DNA from: Candidatus Kapaibacterium sp.
GTDB taxonomy: Bacteria > Bacteroidota > Ignavibacteria > Kapaibacteriales > Kapaibacteriaceae
Assembly (NCBI GenBank): GCA_030830285.1
Contig: JAURNF010000011.1
Span: 1-9,387 of the forward strand
Direction: 5' to 3'
Length of the DNA stretch: 9,387 nt
The first letter of the stretch is position 1; every line of letters starts with the position of its first letter. Position numbers and translations under genes: made by a program. Of this stretch, positions 1 to 8,696 are shown one piece after another. Below the pieces are notes generated by a model. It saw only the letters and a list, made by a program, of their open reading frames with translations, made no database searches and had not been told where the DNA came from.

Positions 1-597
1 AGTGTAGTGCGTCGGTCCAACAAGCATGATGGTATGATACAGCATCTCCCTTGGCAAGGTGAGTGCTGCGGCGCAGAACAAACTCATTTCGTCAAGACAT
101 GAGACGATGCCGCTTGAAGAGCTCTTACGATTCTGCGAATACTTGCGATGCGCACGAATAACGTCGTATGTCGAGTACGTGTAGTTGGGAAACGTTCCTT
201 CGCTCAATGCGCCGAGCATCCACGATGCACGGTCTGATCCCGTACCCTGTACGAACTCAATGTACCTCGTTAGACCGGCGATACCTTGGTCGATTACATC
301 GTCGCCGAATCGCCCCTTTTCATGAGCAACGTCAATACTGCCGTAAATCTTTGCAACATCTTGCGGATGCGGATGCTCGAAGTTCTTGTCGATGAAACGC
401 TTGATCGCAAAAAGCTCAATGGGAATCGATGGATCAGGCACTACCAGACTCGGCATGTTCTCGACGACCTTACCGCGACGCTCCCAGAGCGACTCTGAAA
501 GCAAGTGCGATAGAATCAACGGCAACACAACATCCGGATGCACGATGGCATCGAAGAAGTTGGGCAGGACGACGTTGGGGCTTGTGACTGTTTTCAC
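1..597 (-). CDS. Unrecognised protein, 5' part only (199 residues; C-terminal part lies beyond the left edge)
   Basis: The minus strand is open from a GTG at 597 to the left edge, giving a protein that begins MKTVTSPNVVLPNFF. The frame cannot start earlier: it is the frame of the upstream gene, whose TAA stop (618-616) closes it, and GTG is the first start codon after that stop. The Shine-Dalgarno match is weak (GAAG just upstream). No signal peptide or membrane segment is visible, so the product is probably cytoplasmic. The composition is that of a real folded protein, with hydrophobic helices around residues 15-36 and 168-181. I do not recognise the family. One weak hint is a Cys-Leu-Asp-Glu at 167-170 that starts a helix, followed 30 residues later by His197 in VGPTHYT. 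This spacing recalls the Cys...His part of transglutaminase-like cysteine proteases, but the Asp and the rest of the fold would lie outside the window. It starts 17 bases after the giant secreted protein gene and is probably co-transcribed with it. Confidence 0.85.
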   Translation of the reverse strand, partial: MKTVTSPNVVLPNFFDAIVHPDVVLPLILSHLLSESLWERRGKVVENMPSLVVPDPSIPIELFAIKRFIDKNFEHPHPQDVAKIYGSIDVAHEKGRFGDDVIDQGIAGLTRYIEFVQGTGSDRASWMLGALSEGTFPNYTYSTYDVIRAHRKYSQNRKSSSSGIVSCLDEMSLFCAAALTLPREMLYHTIMLVGPTHYT

Positions 598-615
598 GTC
601 TTCACAGAGTTGCTC

Positions 616-876
616 TTAGCGGATGACGACAATCGGCACACTACCAGCGATACCGATGTGATCAGATACCACCACAGTGTACTGACCTGAGACGAGATTC
701 GACACCTCGAATGATACTCCTTGAATGCCCTCAGCAACCGGACCGCTATAGAGTGTCACCACTTCTGCACCAACAGCATCATAGAGCTTGACGTCGATGG
801 TTGTCGCACGCTGCACAGCAAGCGGTACAACACATGCCTCGCGCACCGGATTTGGTGCTGCATCCATCACCTTCAC
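616..876 (-). other. T9SS type A C-terminal sorting domain of the giant protein
   Basis: These bases encode residues 2081-2166 and the stop codon. The segment follows the family pattern: an Ala-Pro-Asn-Pro opening, a hydrophobic strand, LYDAVGAEV (matching the lYD..G..V core), then SNLVSGQYTV (matching the L.sG.Y.v core), and a last strand ending VVIR. Known substrates with this tail are recognised by the T9SS outer-membrane translocon and usually lose the tail on export. It is the most diagnostic element for the taxonomic group. Confidence 0.92.
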
Positions 877-3800
877 GCGGTAGCGCAATGCACTCTCGAT
901 ATCGTCATGCTTGTCGTCACGAACAGATACCGGGGCGTTGCTGAATGGGACAGATACGAGGTTGTTGTTCTCGTCGATACGAATGGCACGAATGACTGCG
1001 TTGCATCGTGATGGACCGAGCTGGAGTCCGTTACGATACGTCTGACGGTTGTCCCGAATAGTATCAAGCTCCTGTGTTGCAACGTAGAAGGTTCTGTTCG
1101 GACCCACTGCAGTGGAGAGCGACCAGGTTGAACGATTCAGCTCCATGTACGATGGATCATTGCGATGAATCTTCCACGCTGTGATTGGTTCATCAATCGA
1201 TCCTACGACGCTATACACAACTCGCTCGGCAGGCTTAACGTCGTCGTAGTTGACAGCATCAAGAACGGCAACGAATTGTCCGTCATTCGATAGGTCGGCA
1301 TCAAGGTGACGGCACACACCACGATCGGATTCAAGATCGAGAGTAACCGGAGAGCCCCACGCACCATTACGGAAGCGGAAGACGTCAATCTTACGGACGT
1401 ATTCCTCCTGATCCGTATGGTATGATGTTGCAAACACAAGGAATGCTCGATTACCATCATTTGCCATTTCAATCTCTGCCGTTTCTGTTCGCTCTGATGT
1501 GGTAGCGAGCAGTTGCGTCTCTATCTCCCCATCGACACGGAGACGACCGGAGAAGAGACGTGTCGTCTTCATCTTGGTGTCTTCGTTAATCCATGTCACG
1601 AGATACGATCCGTCACGGACAGCAGCAATGCTGACATCACGATCAATTCCCGACAGACGTGCGACACGCAGAGCGTCCTCATACTTCCATCCAGCAGCAG
1701 TGCGAACAACCTTACGAATGAAGATGTCAACAAACGACGAGTCGGCTTCCATTGCAGGCCATGCAATCGCGAAGCTTGTTAGATCATGAGCAACGGCAAT
1801 GCTTGGTTTACCATCGATCAGCTCGCGCGTTGCCTCAGCAGGGGCTGGTATTGAAATCACACGCTCTGTCGCTGCATCATAGAAGGCGGCGTGAACGTTT
1901 TCCGTGCGAAGCAGGTCGTAGTAGTCAAACGATGCAGGTGTGGAGAACGCACTCACATCATTCTGAAGCCATGCAACAATGGCGCTTCCATCATTACCAT
2001 ACAGCGCAACAGTTGGATCGTGGATCGCATTGCGATTCTCTGCAATAACTGCCGTTGCGAGCAGTGCGTGCGTTGTCGGTTCCAGCGTTGAAAGAATGAT
2101 TCGACCATTGCTTCCGAGGAGTGATTGCTCGAGGTGCACAACCGCTAGCGCAGAATCGCTGCCACACACAACGGGCGCAGGACGGTAGAATGGCGTCTCT
2201 ACGGGCAGTTTCGAAAGCAGATTCAAACCCTGTGTACGGTTACTTGGCTTTTGTTCAACACTACCTGTGAACACTGATTCCCAGTCCGAGTCGAACACCA
2301 CAATGGATGGCATGATACGAGGATCATAGAGGTGCAACATCCGACCTCGGAAGAGATCAATGTTGATGATTCCGAAGAATAGCGACAGCTCCATGTTGAA
2401 CCACCGGTTGTAGTTCAATCGCGTAGGATATGTCGATTCACTGCGAAGCGAGATTGGTCCACCAAAGACTGTCCCAGATGCGAACATGTAGTCATCGGTT
2501 ACCGATGCGGCCACGCCAATCAATCCGAGCAATGATGCTTCAATGCCACCACCCCCCGTGAGAGTAAAGGCCATCGATTGACTTGTCGGAAACTCATTCG
2601 GCTCTGTTGTGGTCGTAGGATCCTCTTCACCAAGATGGAGCAATGCACTGCGCTCCTCTGTGCCGATGTTCACTGTTGACACCTGCTGTACCGATGCATC
2701 GATGGTGAATGTTGGTGTGATGCTCACCAGACCACCCGATGCGACGAGAGACGCGGTCTTGATCAATCGCTCCATCATCTCCTTGGTTTCAATGATCCAG
2801 CGGACCATCGATACTGCGCCACCGAAGTTTGATTGATACAGAGAACGTACACGAAGTTCACGATTGGCAACCGTGTCTTCATCATTTCCAAGTGGCGCTT
2901 CTTCAAAACGATACAACGCTTCGAACTCTTCGGATTTCTCCCCATCGCGTGCTGTAGCTGACTTGGTATAGGATGCGCCACCGGCAAGACTGATGGTTGG
3001 CACCCAGAAGGATCCGCCTGGCGCGCTGTTACGCATTGTAAAGCCGCGCGTTGCGGGATTATACGTTGCGGCGATCTCGAGATTCGTTGACTTGTCAGTT
3101 CCTTCACCCGAGATCCAGTAGGTAATCAGTCCGAACACTGGCACGACCGAGCTGTAGACACTCGCAGGCATAGGAATCGACGCGCGAAGCGGAATGGATG
3201 TTGGTGTCGGCACGCCATCAAGGCTTGCAGTTGTACCATTCAACCATTCAGCACGAGGGAGAATCGAGATTGCTGCCTTCTGGGTCTTTGTTGCACGTGT
3301 CGCCCCCTTGAATTGATAGCCAATAACGATATTGACACCTTCACGATTGCGTGCGACATGCGGCCATGGATACTGCGCGACATCGCGCTGCGATTTGAAC
3401 ACCGAGGTGCGTTCAGCTGTGTTGCGCGACGTCGGAGCAATGCTGAACGTATCAAGTACAGCACCAGTTGAACTGAGCATGGTAAAACGCAACAGATCGA
3501 TATCAGATGACTGCGGCTTCATCCCAAAGTTGTAGAAGCTCTGCATCACGTTCACACCCGGAACGCCCGCCAGGACGGACTGCTCGTACTTCGTTGTGTC
3601 AGGATCAATTGGTTGATCTGGGAACGGAAGCATCGCCACGGGATAGTAGTACGTCATGTTCGGTGTCGGTTCGACACCAGTCTGTGTCTTTTTGAACCAC
3701 CGTACACGCATTGCCACGGACGACGTCGTATCGAGCGATGTAAGATTAAGATCGGCACGGGCACGCACACTCGATGGTAGCGCCGTAGATGCCAGGAAGT

Positions 3801-6800
3801 TGAACGCAGACACAACTTCCTTTGTGATTACACCACCAATGTCACTACTGTACGCAGCGATACCAATCTCAATACTATCGGCTACACTCGAGCGTGTTGT
3901 TACGAGTGCTGATGGATCGAAGTTTGCCAGGATCTGTGTGATGGGAGCACGACCCTGCTGGAACGGTCCCCAACCCTTAGATGAAAAGATCCAATTACGA
4001 TTGCTTGGATCTGGCAGAACACGACTGATTGTGATCGTTGCAAGATCTAGAGTGATGGATTGACGCTGATCACATGTCTGCGTGCGTACGATGCCAGAGA
4101 GCGTGTAGGGTTGCTGCTCTGGTGCGAGAGTATTAACGTCAATCGTCGAGAGAATGATAGAATCGACCGTTGGACGCAGCGACGTAAATGTTGCGACTGT
4201 TGCGCCTTGCTTGTTACGCAAGCGAAGTGAGTCGATTGCGACGACGCCATCAAGATTAGAGATCGTCATTTGCTGCGTTAATGTAGACGCCACAGTATCT
4301 GATACACGATATGTTGGGTACTGTATACCAAGCGGGATATGCAGCACAGGGTTCGTCCGTAGTGTTAGTGGCGCAGTCACAACGACACCATCCTTCGGGA
4401 ATGTCATCACACGTGAATGCGCACGGTATCGAATGCTGTGTGCCGTCAGTGGAAGCTTGGTGACCATGTACAGCGTGTCGGCTGCATTACCCGTAGCAAT
4501 TGACTGAGCTGTTGGAGGAACAATCATCTGGTCGATGATATTGCCAGCGCAATCGAGAATCTCGAGTCGGACAGAGTCGAGGCCCATCGGCGCTACATAT
4601 CCAACCTTGCTTTGCGCATTGTAGGCGCGCCAACGCAGAGCAAACTCGACGATGTCTCCTGAACCTTGTAAAATTGGGGAGCGGTCGAATGACGGTGGGT
4701 TTGTTGCAAAGTTGATTTTCTGAACGCGAGCTGCAAGGGGCTCGCGGAACTTTGTGACGATCTTCTTCGTGTAACGAATACCACCGTCTGGTCCGCCTTC
4801 CGACAGATAGCGTACCTGCATCGCAACCGTATTGAACGTGCGGAACGGGAAGGTCGCTTCTACTGTGAGTGTTGAATCGTACGACACGCGGAACGGCACA
4901 GGGTAGACCAGCGAGTCGACAACATTGCCGCGGTCGTCATACGAGAGCACATGCACTTCCCGTGTCTGTGCTGGAATCTTGCTGAAGGTCAGCTTCGAGT
5001 TCAGCTGCGCAAGGCCGCGGATCATCTGCGTCGGACCATCGATGTCCCAGTCCATCAGAATGGTGTCGATGGGTGGTTCTGCTACCATCGACAGTGTGTC
5101 GGGGCGCGTATTGATCAGTCGCGTCACCTCTGCACCGTTATTGTCGGAGAGCTTTGTGACAACCGACACAACCACTTCTGCGTTGACTGGGAGCTTTCCT
5201 GCATCAATCGTCAGCGAAGCCTTGCGCTGTGCATTGACAGGAACAATCTCTTCGTACACAGCAGTCGTGTTCCGAACACCACGCGCGATGAATCGCACAC
5301 CGGTGGCTTCTTGTGAAACGTTAGAGAACGTCAGTGTAAGGGGCGAGTTACGCGTAACTGTCAATGCCGAATCAAGGCGTGGCACCGACGTGAGAATGCC
5401 TGGAGATGGAACAATGAAGATCGGATGCGACAGCGTGTAATCGGGTGATCGTTGATCGGTTGGCGAGAGAGCAATCTTATCGAAGATCACGCGCGCCGAC
5501 TGTGGAAGGCTGCTTGTTTGGATGCGACCACGACGCTTGATCGGACCACCCATCACATAGGATGAGTCGGGCCAGTAGATCACCGAATCGCGAGATACTG
5601 TTTGTCCAAGTGCAAACTCAGGCGACGTGTATAATGCGATTGTTGGGTTTGTCGAATCGATAATGCTGAACCGTCCGATCGACCTCCATCCAGGAAGATC
5701 TTGATTGCGGACATCTGTAATCGCCGGAGTGATTGTTGCTGAATCACCCTGTGTGTACGGACCCCACGAATCGGCAATCAGGAAGAATTTGCTTGTATCG
5801 CGAACATCAATGCCATAGAAGTAGTCTGGTGCATCGTCGCGCATGTCGTTGACTGCACGCGTGCGTACAACATAGGTACCCATTGACAGATCGCGGGCGT
5901 TGAATGTCAATGATGCTGACGTTACATACGAGTTTGTCGACGCCTGAAAGCTCTCCTGCGTGATCACACGTCCTGAAGCTGAAGAGAGCACCATTTCGCA
6001 TTGTGTGATGCGCGCTGGTAGGCTATCAATCTTCACCGTGATATCGCGCGATGTGCCGGGCACGATGGGTAGCTCTCCCGTAATGACATACGTGGGCGTC
6101 GCATCGATGATACTCAGAGGAACTGTGACGGCGCTCGTTGGGAGGTATGGGCCATAGAAGCCACGAATGAGCAAGCGCGAACCTGGTGTAACGTCGCGCA
6201 TGTTGTACCCGAACGTCGCAAGGTCTTTCACTGCGTCATACGCAATTGTATCACGCACGGGTGTTCGGACCATTCCGCTCGGTGTTGTGTATTCAATCGA
6301 CCATTCAACGCCTGTGCAGAGGGGGCCAAGACCGCGCACAGAGAACAGATTGGCGATGTCGACTCCGCGGCGAAACGGACCAAAGCCTTTCGACGCTGTT
6401 ACTTGTGCGACAGGAATCGAATCAGGAATCTGTCGTTCAAGTGTGTGACCACCTTCGGGACCTGTATCATACTTCACATTGGAGCGGAGGCGCAGTCCAC
6501 CTGGCCACTGACCATAGCTCACTTGGATACCGACAGCATCGATGTACTGTAGGTATGGTGTTCCCTGTTTAGTTGCCTGCTGCAACGTATCGCCGCGTGG
6601 CCCAATAAGTTGAATCGTCGCTTCCGTTGCATTGATCGGAAACTCTGTCAGGCCATACGCTGTCCGAACGTATTCGCCGACGGTACGTTGCTTGAGAATC
6701 AGCGAAGGGTCATACGTCGGTTCGGTTTCGAACATTGTGAAAATTGGATCCACGTACTGCACTGGATAGACCTTCGTCACCGTGTACGGTGTCGGACTAT

Positions 6801-7116
6801 ACCGATTGCGCAGTGTCAGCGTCACGGATAACTGTGGCTGCGGAATCGCTGGCACATCTGCCAGACTGACAACGAACGTATACTTGTCGACACCCTCTGC
6901 TGAGCGTAACGTGCGAATCGACGAACCATCGTTGACGAAGAGGTTCCATCGATAGTAGTCAATCGACACATTTGGGTCGGTAAGCCGAACCTTAAATGGA
7001 ATCCCAGCGGCTGCTGTGAACCGTGTAAACGGTCCCTTCGGCTCTACATCAAACTGGGCACGAACGTTGAAAACACAGAAAAGTACGGCAAGTGCGAACA
7101 GAACAACGCGAGACAT
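616..7116 (-). CDS. Giant secreted multidomain protein with T9SS type A sorting domain (2166 residues)
   Basis: The start is the ATG at 7116: a GGAG lies 6 bases upstream, and translation from it begins directly with a signal peptide (MSRVVLFALAVLFCVFNVRA, cleavage after residue 20). The frame stays open to a TTG at 7152, but that TTG lies inside the probable -7 promoter element. Domains in order: residues 21-1290 are tandem beta-rich units of about 100-130 residues that look Ig-like or fibronectin-like; 1291-1637 is an unassigned region with a glycine-rich hydrophobic stretch (about 1521-1540) and an acidic/Thr-rich patch (about 1485-1512); 1638-2073 contains seven repeats that resemble propeller blades; 2081-2166 is a T9SS type A sorting domain. 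The protein should cross the inner membrane by Sec and the outer membrane by T9SS, then be released or anchored at the surface. No catalytic motif is evident. Role is inferred only: adhesion, surface scaffold or glycan/protein binding. It has its own promoter-like sequence and probably leads an operon with the next minus-strand gene. The frame is intact. Confidence 0.95.
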   Translation of the reverse strand: MSRVVLFALAVLFCVFNVRAQFDVEPKGPFTRFTAAAGIPFKVRLTDPNVSIDYYRWNLFVNDGSSIRTLRSAEGVDKYTFVVSLADVPAIPQPQLSVTLTLRNRYSPTPYTVTKVYPVQYVDPIFTMFETEPTYDPSLILKQRTVGEYVRTAYGLTEFPINATEATIQLIGPRGDTLQQATKQGTPYLQYIDAVGIQVSYGQWPGGLRLRSNVKYDTGPEGGHTLERQIPDSIPVAQVTASKGFGPFRRGVDIANLFSVRGLGPLCTGVEWSIEYTTPSGMVRTPVRDTIAYDAVKDLATFGYNMRDVTPGSRLLIRGFYGPYLPTSAVTVPLSIIDATPTYVITGELPIVPGTSRDITVKIDSLPARITQCEMVLSSASGRVITQESFQASTNSYVTSASLTFNARDLSMGTYVVRTRAVNDMRDDAPDYFYGIDVRDTSKFFLIADSWGPYTQGDSATITPAITDVRNQDLPGWRSIGRFSIIDSTNPTIALYTSPEFALGQTVSRDSVIYWPDSSYVMGGPIKRRGRIQTSSLPQSARVIFDKIALSPTDQRSPDYTLSHPIFIVPSPGILTSVPRLDSALTVTRNSPLTLTFSNVSQEATGVRFIARGVRNTTAVYEEIVPVNAQRKASLTIDAGKLPVNAEVVVSVVTKLSDNNGAEVTRLINTRPDTLSMVAEPPIDTILMDWDIDGPTQMIRGLAQLNSKLTFSKIPAQTREVHVLSYDDRGNVVDSLVYPVPFRVSYDSTLTVEATFPFRTFNTVAMQVRYLSEGGPDGGIRYTKKIVTKFREPLAARVQKINFATNPPSFDRSPILQGSGDIVEFALRWRAYNAQSKVGYVAPMGLDSVRLEILDCAGNIIDQMIVPPTAQSIATGNAADTLYMVTKLPLTAHSIRYRAHSRVMTFPKDGVVVTAPLTLRTNPVLHIPLGIQYPTYRVSDTVASTLTQQMTISNLDGVVAIDSLRLRNKQGATVATFTSLRPTVDSIILSTIDVNTLAPEQQPYTLSGIVRTQTCDQRQSITLDLATITISRVLPDPSNRNWIFSSKGWGPFQQGRAPITQILANFDPSALVTTRSSVADSIEIGIAAYSSDIGGVITKEVVSAFNFLASTALPSSVRARADLNLTSLDTTSSVAMRVRWFKKTQTGVEPTPNMTYYYPVAMLPFPDQPIDPDTTKYEQSVLAGVPGVNVMQSFYNFGMKPQSSDIDLLRFTMLSSTGAVLDTFSIAPTSRNTAERTSVFKSQRDVAQYPWPHVARNREGVNIVIGYQFKGATRATKTQKAAISILPRAEWLNGTTASLDGVPTPTSIPLRASIPMPASVYSSVVPVFGLITYWISGEGTDKSTNLEIAATYNPATRGFTMRNSAPGGSFWVPTISLAGGASYTKSATARDGEKSEEFEALYRFEEAPLGNDEDTVANRELRVRSLYQSNFGGAVSMVRWIIETKEMMERLIKTASLVASGGLVSITPTFTIDASVQQVSTVNIGTEERSALLHLGEEDPTTTTEPNEFPTSQSMAFTLTGGGGIEASLLGLIGVAASVTDDYMFASGTVFGGPISLRSESTYPTRLNYNRWFNMELSLFFGIINIDLFRGRMLHLYDPRIMPSIVVFDSDWESVFTGSVEQKPSNRTQGLNLLSKLPVETPFYRPAPVVCGSDSALAVVHLEQSLLGSNGRIILSTLEPTTHALLATAVIAENRNAIHDPTVALYGNDGSAIVAWLQNDVSAFSTPASFDYYDLLRTENVHAAFYDAATERVISIPAPAEATRELIDGKPSIAVAHDLTSFAIAWPAMEADSSFVDIFIRKVVRTAAGWKYEDALRVARLSGIDRDVSIAAVRDGSYLVTWINEDTKMKTTRLFSGRLRVDGEIETQLLATTSERTETAEIEMANDGNRAFLVFATSYHTDQEEYVRKIDVFRFRNGAWGSPVTLDLESDRGVCRHLDADLSNDGQFVAVLDAVNYDDVKPAERVVYSVVGSIDEPITAWKIHRNDPSYMELNRSTWSLSTAVGPNRTFYVATQELDTIRDNRQTYRNGLQLGPSRCNAVIRAIRIDENNNLVSVPFSNAPVSVRDDKHDDIESALRYRVKVMDAAPNPVREACVVPLAVQRATTIDVKLYDAVGAEVVTLYSGPVAEGIQGVSFEVSNLVSGQYTVVVSDHIGIAGSVPIVVIR
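898..2205 (-). other. Candidate seven-bladed beta-propeller region of the giant protein
   Basis: These bases encode residues 1638-2073. Seven segments share the pattern hydrophobic strand, Ala, short polar turn with Asp-Gly or Asn-Asp-Gly, second hydrophobic strand often with Trp or Phe. They begin near residues 1648, 1701 (VALYGNDGSAIVAWL), 1771 (IAVAHDLTSFAIAW), 1828 (IAAVRDGSYLVTW), 1880 (IEMANDGNRAFLVF), 1939 (ADLSNDGQFVAVL) and 2000 (STAVGPNRTFYVA). The spacing of 52-70 residues fits one blade per repeat, as in sialidase-like or YVTN-like folds. I see no sialidase Asp-box series or catalytic set, so a binding rather than enzymatic role is more likely. The fold is an inference from the repeat pattern. 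Confidence 0.55.
2206..3246 (-). other. Unassigned middle region of the giant protein
   Basis: These bases encode residues 1291-1637, between the Ig-like stalk and the propeller-like repeats. The style changes here: amphipathic strands rich in Gly and aromatics (for example GGSFWVPTISLAGGASY near 1367), a long run of charged residues around 1390-1425, a helix-like segment near 1440-1455, an acidic and Thr-rich linker at about 1485-1512, and a Gly-rich hydrophobic stretch GGGGIEASLLGLIGVAASV near 1521. It could be a single beta-rich domain or a barrel-like module. I cannot match it to a known family. Confidence 0.4.
3247..7056 (-). repeat. Tandem Ig-like/beta-sandwich units in the giant protein (protein-level repeat)
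   Basis: These bases encode residues 21-1290. About ten diverged units each end with a strand pair of similar design: a Thr/Ser-rich strand, a short turn often with Asp-Leu or Leu-Pro, then a strand leading to Arg and a final exit strand. Examples start near residues 79, 299, 399 (SASLTFNARDLSMGTYVV), 632 (ASLTIDAGKLPVNAEVVV), 749, 882, 985 (SIILSTIDVNTLAPEQQ), 1118 (ADLNLTSLDTTSSVAMRV) and 1237. Several units open with a Gly-Pro-aromatic signature (see the GPF/GPY finding). The units are too diverged to show as DNA repeats. The Ig-like fold is inferred from strand pattern and length. Confidence 0.55.
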
Positions 7117-7122
7117 CAAGGG

Positions 7123-7126
7123 CTCC
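7123..7126 (-). promoter_or_regulatory. Shine-Dalgarno GGAG of the giant gene
   Basis: On the minus strand GGAG stands 6 bases before the ATG at 7116. It decides the start in favour of this ATG over the TTG at 7152, which would add twelve residues ahead of the signal peptide. Confidence 0.75.
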
Positions 7127-7149
7127 GGAAAACGACGGGAAGACGCACA

Positions 7150-7177
7150 CAAAGGTACGCATCAATTGTGCGCTCAA
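7150..7177 (-). promoter_or_regulatory. Bacteroidota-type promoter of the giant gene
   Basis: The minus strand shows TTG (7177-7175), a 17-base spacer, and TACCTTTG (7157-7150). This agrees with the TTG-N17-23-TAnnTTTG consensus described for Flavobacterium and relatives, and resembles the Bacteroides -33/-7 pattern. Transcription would begin near 7143, leaving a leader of under 30 bases before the ATG at 7116. The promoter sits just behind the transporter gene, so the giant gene need not depend on read-through. Confidence 0.65.
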
Positions 7178-7196
7178 TCCGGGAGCAATGAATACG

Positions 7197-8552
<1,356 letters not shown>

Positions 8553-8607
8553 GTCCGGCCCAAGGAACTGTGGAGGATGAGCCGGCAAGATAACGCACAC
8601 GTGCATT

Positions 8608-8628
8608 CCGGGTACGTATAGTCCCCGG
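8608..8628. promoter_or_regulatory. Imperfect palindrome in the divergent intergenic region (candidate operator)
   Basis: The two arms read CCGGGtAC and GTcCCCGG around a 5-base centre (GTATA): seven of eight arm positions pair, with one mismatch. It lies 56 bases before the transporter ATG and just upstream of the -7-like elements facing the hydrolase gene, where a regulator could affect both directions. It could also form a small hairpin in the transporter leader. No regulator gene is visible in the window. Confidence 0.4.
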
Positions 8629-8636
8629 CATCCGCG

Positions 8637-8658
8637 TCATAGTTTTGTCATAGGTTTG
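8637..8658 (+). repeat. Tandem 11-base direct repeat carrying two TAnnTTTG elements
   Basis: TCATAGTTTTG (8637-8647) is followed at once by TCATAGGTTTG (8648-8658), one mismatch in eleven. Each copy contains a TAnnTTTG match (TAGTTTTG at 8640-8647, TAGGTTTG at 8651-8658), the -7 element expected in Bacteroidota, pointing toward the hydrolase gene whose GTG starts 38 bases further on. No TTG stands at the usual distance upstream, so the -33 element is missing or degenerate. Likely this is the hydrolase promoter, with either copy as the active element. Confidence 0.5.
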
Positions 8659-8686
8659 ATCCGTCCAATCATTCAAGCAACTCCTC

Positions 8687-8690
8687 AGGA
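8687..8690 (+). promoter_or_regulatory. Shine-Dalgarno AGGA of the hydrolase gene
   Basis: AGGA lies 6 bases before the GTG at 8697. With the signal peptide that follows, it fixes a GTG start; the first in-frame ATG (8766) would remove the whole signal peptide. Confidence 0.7.
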
Positions 8691-8696
8691 CCCCTC

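Noticed and set aside
4925..5440. A 171-codon open frame on the plus strand inside the giant gene
   Set aside because: It is antisense to an intact 2166-residue frame, has a Ser/Arg/Thr-rich low-information translation, and has no good ribosome site.
7117..7196. Possible terminator after the transporter gene
   Set aside because: Only 4-base arms can be paired (GCTC/GAGC and CGCA/TGCG) and no T-run follows. The gap is better explained by the promoter of the giant gene.
8553..8606. Longer start of the transporter at the ATG at 8606
   Set aside because: The 18 extra residues are not typical before the ExxERFxYYG helix and the ATG lacks a properly spaced ribosome site. It remains possible, since the shorter start also has a weak site.
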